DNA of 64,000 nucleotides from Chryseobacterium mucoviscidosis (GTDB taxonomy: Bacteria > Bacteroidota > Bacteroidia > Flavobacteriales > Weeksellaceae). Positions 16,840-27,050 of this stretch are shown here, one piece after another. Both the position numbers and the translations under genes were made by a program. The stretch spans positions 103,409-167,408 of the forward strand of contig NZ_MVAG01000091.1 of assembly GCF_002177115.1 (NCBI RefSeq). Direction: 5' to 3'. The notes below the pieces were generated by a model that was not told the DNA's origin, ran no database searches, and saw only the letters and a program-made list of their open reading frames with translations. Position 1 is the stretch's first letter. Each line of letters begins with the position of its first letter.

Positions 16840-18330
16840 TTATTTTTTCTTTTTAGCCGGAGCTTTTTTCTTAGCTGGAGCTTTTTTCTTAACTACAACT
16901 TTCTTCTCTACAACATCTAAATCAGATTTTTTAAGAGCATCCCATGCAGCACCGTTTACAGCTTCAACTACAACTTTTCTATCTGCCATTCTTTCAGCAT
17001 CAGAAGCTTTTTCTGAAACTTTAGCATCTCTTTCACCAACACCAATTGACTTAAGTTGGTTACCATTAACACCTCTAGCCTCTAAAGCACCTACAACAGC
17101 AGCAGCTCTTTCTCTAGATAATTTCAAGTTGTAAGCATCAGATCCCTTAGCATCAGTGTGACCTGTTACTAAGAAAGTAGCTGTATTATCTTGCTTAACA
17201 ATTGTAGCAGCTTGATCTAATTTTCCACTTGATTCTGGTCTGATTGTAGCTTTATTGAAATCGAATAAAATATCTTTTAATGCACCAGTAGCTTCTAAAG
17301 CAATCACATCTTTAGGCTTAGGACATCCGTTGTATTCTGGAAGACCTGGAACAGTAGGACAAGCATCATCTTTATCTAAGATTCCGTCTCCGTCTGTATC
17401 TGGCCAAGGACAACCGTTGTTTTCAGCAGGACCTGCAACTGTAGGACAAGCATCATCTTTGTCGATTACACCGTCACCATCAGTATCTGGCCAAGGGCAT
17501 CCGTTGTTTTCAACTGGACCAGCAACATCTGGACATTGATCGTCTTTATCTGGAACTCCATCACCATCAGTATCAGGACATCCTTGGAATTCTGGTAAAC
17601 CTGGTGTATCTGGACATAAGTCGTCTTTATCTAAGATACCATCTTTATCTCTATCTCTGTTACCAAATCTAAAGTTCAAAGAAGCTGAAGCTTGCCAGAA
17701 ATTAGCAACGTTAGATTTGTCTCCCGGAGTTGATACGTAATCTCCCTGAACACCTAAACCGAAGTTTTTAGTTAACCAGAAGTTAACACCTGCACCAGTA
17801 GCAACTGTAAAGAAGTTAGCTTTACCGTTTTCGTTACCGTTGTCACCATTTGTAACATATTCTCCGTTAGCATCCGTTCTAGGGAAAGTAAGAGAAGTAT
17901 AATCGTGTCTCAAATAGTTAGCACCAACTCTTAAATATGGATCAAACCAAGATTCTTCGTCCCAAAGAAGACCTGCAGCCTTCGCCTGGAAACCTAAACC
18001 TGTCATCAACATAAACTCTTTACCCATGTTGAATCTTTTGTTTTCAACATTACCTACAGTCGTCTGCCAGTCGATTACCAAACCTTTACCGATGTTCCTA
18101 GCTACAGTAAGTTTTGATAATGGCGGAGTAATAGAGAAGTTGTTCATATTGAACATTGTCTTCGTCAAATTATTAGCAGAGAACGTATTACTGAAATTGG
18201 TTCTCTGTGCCAAATGGTTTTCCGCGTGAGCACCAACCCCGATTAACCACGGATTGTTGGTAGTCTGAGCGAACACAGTAGAAGCAACAGTAAGTGCCAA
18301 TGCTGAAATTCCTAATTTTAGATTTTTCAT
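16840..18330 (-). CDS. OmpA family protein with thrombospondin type-3 repeats and a Lys/Ala-rich tail
   Basis: The 496-residue outer-membrane protein has a signal peptide (cleavage after STVFA), an N-terminal eight-strand barrel-like domain to about residue 225 and four calcium-binding type-3 repeats of the DTDGDGVxDKDDxCP type. The peptidoglycan-binding OmpA domain follows (DILFDFNKATIRP, then GHTDAKGSDAYNLKLSRERA). The last roughly 25 residues are unusual: KKVVVKKKAPAKKKAPAKKKK, a histone-H1-like basic tail after the periplasmic domain. It probably links the outer membrane to peptidoglycan and is likely abundant. Confidence 0.9.
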   Translation of the reverse strand: MKNLKLGISALALTVASTVFAQTTNNPWLIGVGAHAENHLAQRTNFSNTFSANNLTKTMFNMNNFSITPPLSKLTVARNIGKGLVIDWQTTVGNVENKRFNMGKEFMLMTGLGFQAKAAGLLWDEESWFDPYLRVGANYLRHDYTSLTFPRTDANGEYVTNGDNGNENGKANFFTVATGAGVNFWLTKNFGLGVQGDYVSTPGDKSNVANFWQASASLNFRFGNRDRDKDGILDKDDLCPDTPGLPEFQGCPDTDGDGVPDKDDQCPDVAGPVENNGCPWPDTDGDGVIDKDDACPTVAGPAENNGCPWPDTDGDGILDKDDACPTVPGLPEYNGCPKPKDVIALEATGALKDILFDFNKATIRPESSGKLDQAATIVKQDNTATFLVTGHTDAKGSDAYNLKLSRERAAAVVGALEARGVNGNQLKSIGVGERDAKVSEKASDAERMADRKVVVEAVNGAAWDALKKSDLDVVEKKVVVKKKAPAKKKAPAKKKK

Positions 18331-18407
18331 AGAATTAAATGATTAAATAATTGATAATGCAAAATAAATATAATTTTTCTTTATATACAAAGTTTTTCAG
18401 ATGATTT

Positions 18408-18866
18408 TTAACTTTTCTTTAATATTCTGTCGAGGTTTCGTTTATTTTCTCTATCTTTTATGCTCTCCCTTTTATCGAAGAGTTTTTTCCCTCTACCCAG
18501 CGCTATGAGAACCTTTGCTTTTCCCCTGTCATTGATATATAACTTAAGAGGTATAACGGTGTTCCCTGCATCCTTTAACTTTTTTTCTAATTTCTGTAAC
18601 TCTTTTTTGTGCAAGAGCAATTTCCGTTCCCTTTTTGTTTTATGATTGTAAAAAGTTCCTAATTTGTACTCATCGATCATCATATTGATGATGTACAATT
18701 CCCCATCAATAAACTGACAGAACGATTCTGCGATGGATGCTTTTGAAGAACGCAAAGATTTTATTTCCGTACCTGTTAAAACCATTCCCGCTTCGTATTC
18801 TTCCAGAATTTCATATTCAAATCTGGCTCTTCGGTTTAATATATTGACTGTTTTTTCAATCTTCAT
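18408..18866 (-). CDS. smpB: SsrA-binding protein SmpB
   Basis: The 152-residue protein matches SmpB throughout: NRRARFEYEILEEYEAGMVLTGTEIKSLRSSKASI near the start, then the FCQFIDGELYIIN strand, KRERKLLLHKKE and the basic C-terminal tail KLFDKRESIKDRENKRNLDRILKK. SmpB binds tmRNA and delivers it to stalled ribosomes for trans-translation. The tmRNA gene is not in this window. Confidence 0.97.
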   Translation of the reverse strand: MKIEKTVNILNRRARFEYEILEEYEAGMVLTGTEIKSLRSSKASIAESFCQFIDGELYIINMMIDEYKLGTFYNHKTKRERKLLLHKKELQKLEKKLKDAGNTVIPLKLYINDRGKAKVLIALGRGKKLFDKRESIKDRENKRNLDRILKKS

Positions 18867-19000
18867 TTTAAAATCCTTTTGTATTTGTAAGATGTAAAAA
18901 TTTAATAAGGTTGCAGGTGAAATTTATATTTTTTCTGATATTTTTTTCTGCGTTTTATTAATTTAATGAATGAAATATATAAAAAATACCCCACATTTAA

Positions 19001-20695
<1,695 letters not shown>

Positions 20696-20702
20696 AATAT
20701 TT

Positions 20703-20735
20703 AAAAACCGTTCAACTGCTGAACGGTTTTTTTTT
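20703..20735 (+). terminator. Rho-independent terminator of the ABC-F gene
   Basis: AAACCGTTCA pairs with TGAACGGTTT around a 5-base loop (20705-20729) and is followed by a run of T to 20735. It starts 8 bases after the stop. Confidence 0.88.
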
Positions 20736-20782
20736 AACACTTCCCCTTCAACAATAAACTTTTCTTTTAAATTATAATTCCC

Positions 20783-20790
20783 TATTTTTG
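20783..20790 (+). promoter_or_regulatory. Candidate -7 element directly ahead of recJ
   Basis: TATTTTTG is a full match to TAnnTTTG and ends only 4 bases before the recJ ATG, so the transcript would be leaderless or nearly so. I see no TTG at the usual -33 distance. Confidence 0.35.
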
Positions 20791-20794
20791 TGAA

Positions 20795-22507
20795 ATGAGT
20801 CAAAAATGGATTTACAAGCCCGAACCCGATGAGGAAATTGTGGATGGATTAAGTTCGTCTCTTGGTTTTGGAACTTTCGAATCTAAACTCCTCGTTCTCA
20901 GAGGAATTGACAATTATCAAAAGGCAAGAGAATTTTTTAAACCCAACCTTAACGACATTCACAGTCCGTTTTTAATGGCAGATATGCAAAAAGCTGTAGA
21001 GCGGATTGCCACTGCAATTGAGAATGGAGAAAAAATATTGGTTTACGGAGATTATGATGTAGACGGAACAACTGCCGTTGCACTGATGTATCTGTACCTC
21101 AGCAAAATTGTTCAGAAAAAATATTTAGATTACTATATCCCCGATAGAAATTCTGAAGGGTATGGAATTTCTACCGAAGGAATCGACTTTGCCAAAGAAA
21201 ACGGCTTTTCGCTAATTATCGCTTTAGACTGCGGAATCAAAGCATTAGATATGATCCGCTATGCCAAAAGTCTGGATATCGATTTTATCATCTGCGATCA
21301 CCATTTACCCGGAGAAGAAATTCCTGACGCCGTTGCCGTTCTGGATCCGAAAAGAAGCGACTGTCGCTATCCTTTCAAAGAACTTTCGGGTTGCGGAGTA
21401 GGTTTTAAACTTTGTCAGGGTCTCAACACCATTTATAAACTTCCTGAAGCTGAACTGTTTGAATTAACAGATCTTCTCGCCATTTCCATTGCCGCAGATA
21501 TCGTTTCAATGACCGGAGAAAACAGGGTTTTGGCTAAAATGGGACTGAAAATCCTTCGAAAAACGAGAAATTTAGGATTAAGATTATTAATTCCCGAAGA
21601 CAAACTTTCTCATTTTGAAATTTCAAATATTGTGTTTGAAATTGCGCCTAAAATTAATGCTGCCGGAAGAATTTCGCACGGAAAAGCAGCCGTTGAGCTT
21701 ATGGTTTCGGATAACCTGAAACACGCCCATCAGATCGTGAGCGACATCATGAATCTTAATGATGAAAGGCGTGAACTGGATATGAATTCTACCCTTTCTG
21801 CTCTAAATCAGGTTATTGAATCTCAGCAGGAAACAAAATATACTACCATTGTTTATCATCCGGAATGGAATAAAGGAGTGATAGGAATTGTAGCTTCAAG
21901 ATTAATTGAAACCTACTACAAACCTACCCTTGTTTTCACCGATGGAAATAATGGGGAAATGGTGGCTTCGGCGAGATCCGTTTCGGATTTTGATGTTCAT
22001 GAAGCACTGGATATGTGTTCGGAATATTTCTTAAAATTCGGAGGACATCATGCCGCAGCAGGACTTTCTATGGAAAAGGAAAAATTTGCCGCTTTCAAAG
22101 AAAAATTTGAACGTGTTGTCTCTGAAAAAATCAAAGAACATCAGAAAGAGCCTTCGATCACGATCGATTCGGAAATACAGATTGATGAAATTAACCGGGA
22201 ATTTATCAATTTTCACAGAAAATTAGCACCTTTCGGACCTCACAATATGAAACCGATTCTGACATTGACAAATCAGAAAATTTCGGGGTATATCAAAACG
22301 ATGGGAAAAGATAATAATCATCTTAAATTCTATATCAAGCAGGAATCCACCGGAAGAAATATTGAATGTGTAGGCTTTAAATTGGGACAGTTTGCCGATG
22401 ATTTCAGAAATAAATATTTTGATCTTGCCTTCACGCTGGAAGAAAACCACTGGAAAGGAAATGTCACACATTATCTGAATATTAAAGATGTAAAATTCAG
22501 GGATTAG
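20795..22507 (+). CDS. recJ: Single-stranded-DNA-specific exonuclease RecJ
   Basis: The 570-residue protein has the RecJ core: YGDYDVDGTTAVAL (DHH motif I), IIALDCGIKA, ICDHHLPG (the DHH motif), PKINAAGRISHGKAA and the DHHA1 motif KFGGHHAAAGLSM, followed by an OB-fold-like C-terminal region. RecJ degrades single-stranded DNA from the 5' end in recombination and repair. It is followed at 9 bp by nadD, so the two are probably cotranscribed. Confidence 0.95.
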   Translation: MSQKWIYKPEPDEEIVDGLSSSLGFGTFESKLLVLRGIDNYQKAREFFKPNLNDIHSPFLMADMQKAVERIATAIENGEKILVYGDYDVDGTTAVALMYLYLSKIVQKKYLDYYIPDRNSEGYGISTEGIDFAKENGFSLIIALDCGIKALDMIRYAKSLDIDFIICDHHLPGEEIPDAVAVLDPKRSDCRYPFKELSGCGVGFKLCQGLNTIYKLPEAELFELTDLLAISIAADIVSMTGENRVLAKMGLKILRKTRNLGLRLLIPEDKLSHFEISNIVFEIAPKINAAGRISHGKAAVELMVSDNLKHAHQIVSDIMNLNDERRELDMNSTLSALNQVIESQQETKYTTIVYHPEWNKGVIGIVASRLIETYYKPTLVFTDGNNGEMVASARSVSDFDVHEALDMCSEYFLKFGGHHAAAGLSMEKEKFAAFKEKFERVVSEKIKEHQKEPSITIDSEIQIDEINREFINFHRKLAPFGPHNMKPILTLTNQKISGYIKTMGKDNNHLKFYIKQESTGRNIECVGFKLGQFADDFRNKYFDLAFTLEENHWKGNVTHYLNIKDVKFRD

Positions 22508-22516
22508 AAGTTTTTT

Positions 22517-23101
22517 ATGAAAAAAATTGGTTTATTTTTCGGTTCGTTTAACCCAATTCATATTGGTCATTTAATTTTAGCCAATTACATTCTGGAAAAT
22601 TCCGATATGGATGAATTGTGGTTTGTGGTAAGTCCGCAAAATCCTTTTAAAGAAAAAAAATCTTTGTTAAAAGATCATAACCGACTGGATATGGTGCAGC
22701 TTGCGGTAAAAAATTATCCGAGAATGCGTGCTTCAAATGTGGAGTTTTCGCTTCCACAGCCAAGTTACACGATTGATACGCTGACTTATCTTCATGAGAA
22801 ATATCCCGACTATTCTTTTAGTTTAATCATGGGAGAAGATAATCTGGAAAGCCTTCATAAATGGAAGAATGCTGAAACTTTAATTAAAAATCATCACATC
22901 ATTGTTTATCCGAGAGTTTTTGAAGGTGAAAAGAAAGATTCCGAATATCTTCAGCACGAAAATATTTCTCTAATCAACGCGCCGGTTATTGAGCTTTCCG
23001 CAACAGAAATCCGTAACATGATTAAAAGCGGCAAAAACGTAAGACCGATGCTTCCTCCCGAAGTTTTTGATTATTTGGATGGGAGCAGTTTTTATAAGTA
23101 A
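22517..23101 (+). CDS. nadD: Nicotinate-nucleotide adenylyltransferase
   Basis: The 194-residue protein begins with IGLFFGSFNPIHIGHLILA, the nucleotidyltransferase signature with the HxGH motif. It has the FSLIMGEDNLESLHKWK substrate segment and the C-terminal SATEIRNMIKSGK motif of NadD. It converts nicotinate mononucleotide to nicotinate adenine dinucleotide in NAD synthesis. Length and motif order fit the family. Confidence 0.94.
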   Translation: MKKIGLFFGSFNPIHIGHLILANYILENSDMDELWFVVSPQNPFKEKKSLLKDHNRLDMVQLAVKNYPRMRASNVEFSLPQPSYTIDTLTYLHEKYPDYSFSLIMGEDNLESLHKWKNAETLIKNHHIIVYPRVFEGEKKDSEYLQHENISLINAPVIELSATEIRNMIKSGKNVRPMLPPEVFDYLDGSSFYK

Positions 23102-23185
23102 TTTTGTATTCAGGAAATCAGACGTTAGAGATTAGAATTAATAACTGTAATTTCAACTCATAAACCGAATTCTCAATTCAATACT

Positions 23186-23524
23186 ATGAACTTCATCGAA
23201 AAATTTTTCTCAAAATATCCTCAGGAAAAAATCATTAAGTGGTTTAAAAATATCTGTCTTGCAGAAGCCGTTTCGTGGTTTTTTCTTTTCACGGCTATGA
23301 TCTGGATCCGTACCAATCCCGATGAAATTCTTCCTATTGTTTACATCAGTACCATCGGAAGTATTCACGGTTTCTTTTTTTCTCTTTATCTGATCTTTTT
23401 ACCCGCGATAAGAAAAATTTACATCTGGGATGATGAAGACAGCGTTTTTGCCTTAATTGCCGCTTTCTTCCCGTTTGCCACGATCTGGATCGATAAAAAG
23501 CTTGCCCGTTTCGACAGAGAATAA
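23186..23524 (+). CDS. DUF3817 domain-containing membrane protein
   Basis: The 112-residue protein has three membrane segments and the DUF3817 pattern LAEAVSWFFLFTAMIW, GSIHGFFFSLYLIFL and AAFFPFATIWIDKKL. The family is found in many bacteria as small membrane proteins without known function. A terminator follows within 10 bases. Confidence 0.85.
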   Translation: MNFIEKFFSKYPQEKIIKWFKNICLAEAVSWFFLFTAMIWIRTNPDEILPIVYISTIGSIHGFFFSLYLIFLPAIRKIYIWDDEDSVFALIAAFFPFATIWIDKKLARFDRE

Positions 23525-23533
23525 ATTCAATAG

Positions 23534-23565
23534 AAAGAACCATTTCGGTTCTTTTTTCTTTTTAT
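23534..23565 (+). terminator. Rho-independent terminator after the DUF3817 gene
   Basis: AAAGAACC (23534-23541) pairs with GGTTCTTT (23547-23554) around ATTTC and is followed by TTTCTTTTT. Confidence 0.8.
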
Positions 23566-23717
23566 TACACCATGACATTTCAGAAATTTTATCCCGAAAT
23601 GTAATACAATCATGTTCAAAATTGTCTTATTGACAGCAAAGGAACAAAAGCAAAAAATTTAATCTAAAATTTTATTAACTGAAAATCAATTAGTTAAATT
23701 TTATTTAAAAACATTTT

Positions 23718-23761
23718 AAGTACTTTGTATTGCAAGATACTTAATTTATTATATATCTTTG
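23718..23761 (+). promoter_or_regulatory. Promoter with overlapping operator-like palindrome, outer-membrane barrel gene
   Basis: TTG at 23730-23732 and TATCTTTG at 23754-23761 are 21 bases apart, a full flavobacterial promoter. An imperfect palindrome (AAGTA, TTG, CAA, TACTT at 23718-23742) covers the -33 region, so a repressor could sit there. The leader is about 50 bases. The rest of the gap (23566-23717) holds nothing I can name. Confidence 0.5.
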
Positions 23762-23817
23762 CAATGTTAAATAATAACAAATACAAGCTATTAAAAAACT
23801 CTCTAAAATTATAAAAC

Positions 23818-26079
23818 ATGAAAACGCCCATTCTTATCGCAGCTATATTCTTCAGTGGATTATCTTTCGCTCAGCAAACTAAAAAGGATACTGTAAAAAC
23901 AAAAAGCATAGAAGGAGTTACTTTAACCAAGCAGGTTTTCAAAAAACAAAGTGACCGCTTTGTATATGATGTTGCTGCATCTCCCATTGCAAAAGGCAAT
24001 ACGACGTTCGATATTCTGAAACAGACTCCCCTTTTGTCTACAACAGATGATAAAACGTTAAAGATTGCAGGAAAGAACAATGCGCTGATCTACATTAACG
24101 GCAGAAAAAGTAATATGGATGCAGAATCTCTGGTTCAGTTTCTTAAAAACACACCCGCAGAAAATATCCAGAAAATTGAAGTGATTACAGTTCCGGGAAG
24201 TGAATATCAGGTGGAATCTTCCGATGGGATCATCAATATCGTGCTGAAGAAAAAAATGAGCGACGGAACCAGCGGAAACATGAGAATGTCTAATACCCAG
24301 AGTAAATACAATGCAAGCAACGCCAGTTTCTCTGTCAATTACAGAAAAGACAAACTGGGAATTAATGCGAATCTTAGTGGTGGCGAAAATATCAATCCGC
24401 AGTCTTACATTCTCAGAAACCGATCTGAAAATGTACAGAATGAATCTGTAGGGAATATTGATGATCCGAACAAAAATTTAGGAGGATATCTGAATATTGA
24501 TTATCAGTTGAATGACAAAAGTAATCTGGCTTTATCATGGAATACATGGGCGAACAAAAGCTACAATTCTACGATCGATCTGATGAACACGATTACAAAA
24601 TATGATACTAACGGCAATATACTTTCAACCGCTTATACTAAAACCAAAAATAAAGAGGACGCAAGAAGCTATAACAATTCTGTAAATTTAAACTATGAAG
24701 TAAAGCTTGATTCTTTAGGAAGCAAACTGAACGTGAATGCAGCTTATCTTAATTATAAAAGATTTCAGTACACGAATAACAACACGCTGATTCAGGATGC
24801 GACAGGAAATTTCACCCAAAACAGCAGCAAAATAATTCAGGATCTTCCGCAGGTTATTAACAATTTTTCAGGGACGGTGGATTATATTCAGAAATTTAAA
24901 AACGATTTTACGCTCTCTGCCGGAGGAAATTACAATAAAACAAAAACTGACAACGACACCAAAAATTACTCATATCCATACGATATTTCCGGCAACCAGT
25001 TAGCTTCTCAAAATGATTTTAACCATTTTATTTACAATGAAAATATTTATGGTCTGTATGTAACTTTTGAAAAGAAGTTTTCGGATAAGTTCTCAGGAAA
25101 AATCGGAGCCAGATACGAAATCACGAATAGTTTAGGAACCGCAGACAGTTGGAAAAACAATGTAGAAACCAATCAGCAGATCGAGAGAAATTATAATAAT
25201 CTCTTACCTTATCTCAGTTTCAATTATGCCATTAATGATAAGAACAATATTTCCTATTCCTTTTCAAGCAGAATGAGAAGACCAAGCTTTTGGGAACTGA
25301 ACCCTGTAAAAAATCTTATTACGGAAGATAATTATACCCAAAATAATCCTTTCGTAAAAGCATCTTCTACCTACAATCAGGAGTTAACGTATATGTACAA
25401 AAATTCTTATTTCCTGATTTTGAATCATACCTATGAAAAAGACCAGATTACGCAGGTTCCGTTGCAGAGAAGCTATATCGATCCGAAAACCAATCAGAAA
25501 AGAGTTCAGTTGGCGTACATCAGAACCAATTTCGGAGACAAGCAGGAAATGTCTGCTATGTTGGGAATTCAGAAATCTTTATTCAAGCAATATCTTACAT
25601 TAAACTTCAATGCGGGTGTACAGTATAACATCAACAACGGAACATTAGATACAGATCCTACAACAGGACAGGTTTTTGATACTTATGTAAACAACAGAAA
25701 ATCTGCAAGTATGTTGATTACCAGCAACAACACCATCCGTTTAGACAAAAAGAAAACATGGTTCTTAGGCGTAAATTTCTTCTATGTGGATAAACAGCAG
25801 ATAGAACTTGGTATGCTGAAAAACTTAGCAAGTTTAGATCTGAACATTAAGAAAAACTGGAACGACTGGACGTTTGCGTTGAATCTGAATGATGTTTTAA
25901 GAACCAATGTCGTGGAAATTGAAGATTTACAGGCTTCCGGAAACTATAACTACATTAGAAACGACCAGTACAGAAGAAGCATTAATGTAAGCATTACTTA
26001 CAATTTCGGAAACCAGAAAGTGAAAAAGGTAAGAAACATCGAAAGTGCTTCAGACGAAATTAAAAACAGAACAAGATAA
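23818..26079 (+). CDS. TonB-dependent-receptor-like outer membrane beta-barrel protein
   Basis: The 753-residue protein has a signal peptide (cleavage after LSFAQ). A plug-like region follows (TTFDILKQTPLLSTTDDKTL and NALIYINGRKSNMDAESLV, then IQKIEVITVPGSEYQVESSDGIINIVLKKK), and after it a large C-terminal barrel domain with the final strand SINVSITYNFG. This is the outer membrane beta-barrel family without the usual N-terminal carboxypeptidase-like domain. No substrate-binding lipoprotein lies beside it, so the ligand is unknown. It has its own promoter and terminator. Confidence 0.88.
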   Translation: MKTPILIAAIFFSGLSFAQQTKKDTVKTKSIEGVTLTKQVFKKQSDRFVYDVAASPIAKGNTTFDILKQTPLLSTTDDKTLKIAGKNNALIYINGRKSNMDAESLVQFLKNTPAENIQKIEVITVPGSEYQVESSDGIINIVLKKKMSDGTSGNMRMSNTQSKYNASNASFSVNYRKDKLGINANLSGGENINPQSYILRNRSENVQNESVGNIDDPNKNLGGYLNIDYQLNDKSNLALSWNTWANKSYNSTIDLMNTITKYDTNGNILSTAYTKTKNKEDARSYNNSVNLNYEVKLDSLGSKLNVNAAYLNYKRFQYTNNNTLIQDATGNFTQNSSKIIQDLPQVINNFSGTVDYIQKFKNDFTLSAGGNYNKTKTDNDTKNYSYPYDISGNQLASQNDFNHFIYNENIYGLYVTFEKKFSDKFSGKIGARYEITNSLGTADSWKNNVETNQQIERNYNNLLPYLSFNYAINDKNNISYSFSSRMRRPSFWELNPVKNLITEDNYTQNNPFVKASSTYNQELTYMYKNSYFLILNHTYEKDQITQVPLQRSYIDPKTNQKRVQLAYIRTNFGDKQEMSAMLGIQKSLFKQYLTLNFNAGVQYNINNGTLDTDPTTGQVFDTYVNNRKSASMLITSNNTIRLDKKKTWFLGVNFFYVDKQQIELGMLKNLASLDLNIKKNWNDWTFALNLNDVLRTNVVEIEDLQASGNYNYIRNDQYRRSINVSITYNFGNQKVKKVRNIESASDEIKNRTR

Positions 26080-26113
26080 CAATCATTTCTTCATATAAAT
26101 CATTTTTTGTGGT

Positions 26114-26147
26114 AAACTCGCTGAGAAATCGGCGAGTTTTTTTATTT
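26114..26147 (+). terminator. Rho-independent terminator of the barrel protein gene
   Basis: AAACTCGC (26114-26121) pairs with GCGAGTTT (26132-26139) around a 10-base loop and is followed by TTTTATTTTT. Confidence 0.85.
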
Positions 26148-26161
26148 TTAATTAAAATTCA

Positions 26162-27016
26162 ATGATGAAGAGTCGTTTAATTGCTTTAGCAGGTTTATTT
26201 CTTCTTACACTTTTAGGCTGTAAGCAAAACACCATTGATTTCGGAAGTGGTAAATCTTTTACGATAGAAAAAAATGTTTCCTACGGAAAAGACAAGGAAC
26301 AGAAAATGGACGTTTATATTCCTAAGGCTTCTTTAAAAGATAAAGACGTTTTCATCGTTATTCATGGCGGCGGTTGGCGCGGCGGAAGAAGATCTCAGCT
26401 TACGGATTTCACTTATGATCTGATGAAAAAATTTCCTGAACATATTTTTGTCAATCTGGATTATAGGCTTGCTTCATCCAAGCGTTTTGCTCTTCCCAGT
26501 CAAACGGATGATATTACCAGTGCTATGAACAATGTAGAAAAAACCTTAAAAATTCATCCCAAATATATTCTTCTCGGAAACAGCGCGGGCGGACATTTAG
26601 CTATGTTGTATGCTTATAAATTTGATCCGGACAGAAAGGTAAAAGCGGTTATCAATATCGTCGGTCCCACTGATCTGAACGATTCAGGATTTAAAAATTA
26701 TGAAGATTATGCTTTCGTAGAAAAACATTTGATTGATCCTAAAATCGTTGACAGCAAAACAACGCTAATGGACTTTGGAAGTCCGGTTCACTGGATTACT
26801 CCAACTTCCGCTCCTACCCTTTCGTATTACGGAATTAATGACCATGTGGTTCCACTGTCTCAAAAGAAAACGCTGGACTCGGTTCTATCAAAAAATAAAG
26901 TGTATCATGAATCTTATGAATTTACCGGAGATCATCTCGGCTGGGATCAGTCTTCCAATGCAGATTTTCTGGTTAATAAAATTGAGGGGTTTATGAAGAA
27001 TATCGACAAAAAATAA
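26162..27016 (+). CDS. Alpha/beta hydrolase lipoprotein (BD-FAE-like esterase)
   Basis: The 284-residue protein has a lipoprotein signal peptide ending in LLGC. It is an alpha/beta hydrolase with an oxyanion loop HGGGWRGG, nucleophile elbow GNSAGGHLA, acid in GINDHVV and catalytic histidine in GDHLGWD. The pattern matches carboxylesterases of the BD-FAE type, which act on ester substituents of polysaccharides. A GH43 glycosidase is encoded convergently next to it, so a joint role in plant-glycan degradation is plausible but not shown. Confidence 0.85.
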   Translation: MMKSRLIALAGLFLLTLLGCKQNTIDFGSGKSFTIEKNVSYGKDKEQKMDVYIPKASLKDKDVFIVIHGGGWRGGRRSQLTDFTYDLMKKFPEHIFVNLDYRLASSKRFALPSQTDDITSAMNNVEKTLKIHPKYILLGNSAGGHLAMLYAYKFDPDRKVKAVINIVGPTDLNDSGFKNYEDYAFVEKHLIDPKIVDSKTTLMDFGSPVHWITPTSAPTLSYYGINDHVVPLSQKKTLDSVLSKNKVYHESYEFTGDHLGWDQSSNADFLVNKIEGFMKNIDKK

Positions 27017-27041
27017 ACGCTCTGAAAAACTCAAAGCGTTT
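27006..27041 (-). terminator. Terminator between the convergent esterase and GH43 genes
   Basis: AAACGCT (27015-27021) pairs with AGCGTTT (27035-27041). Read on the minus strand it is followed by ATTTTTTG, so it mainly serves the GH43 gene. The plus-strand T-run is weak. Confidence 0.7.
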
Positions 27042-27050
27042 ATTAATATT

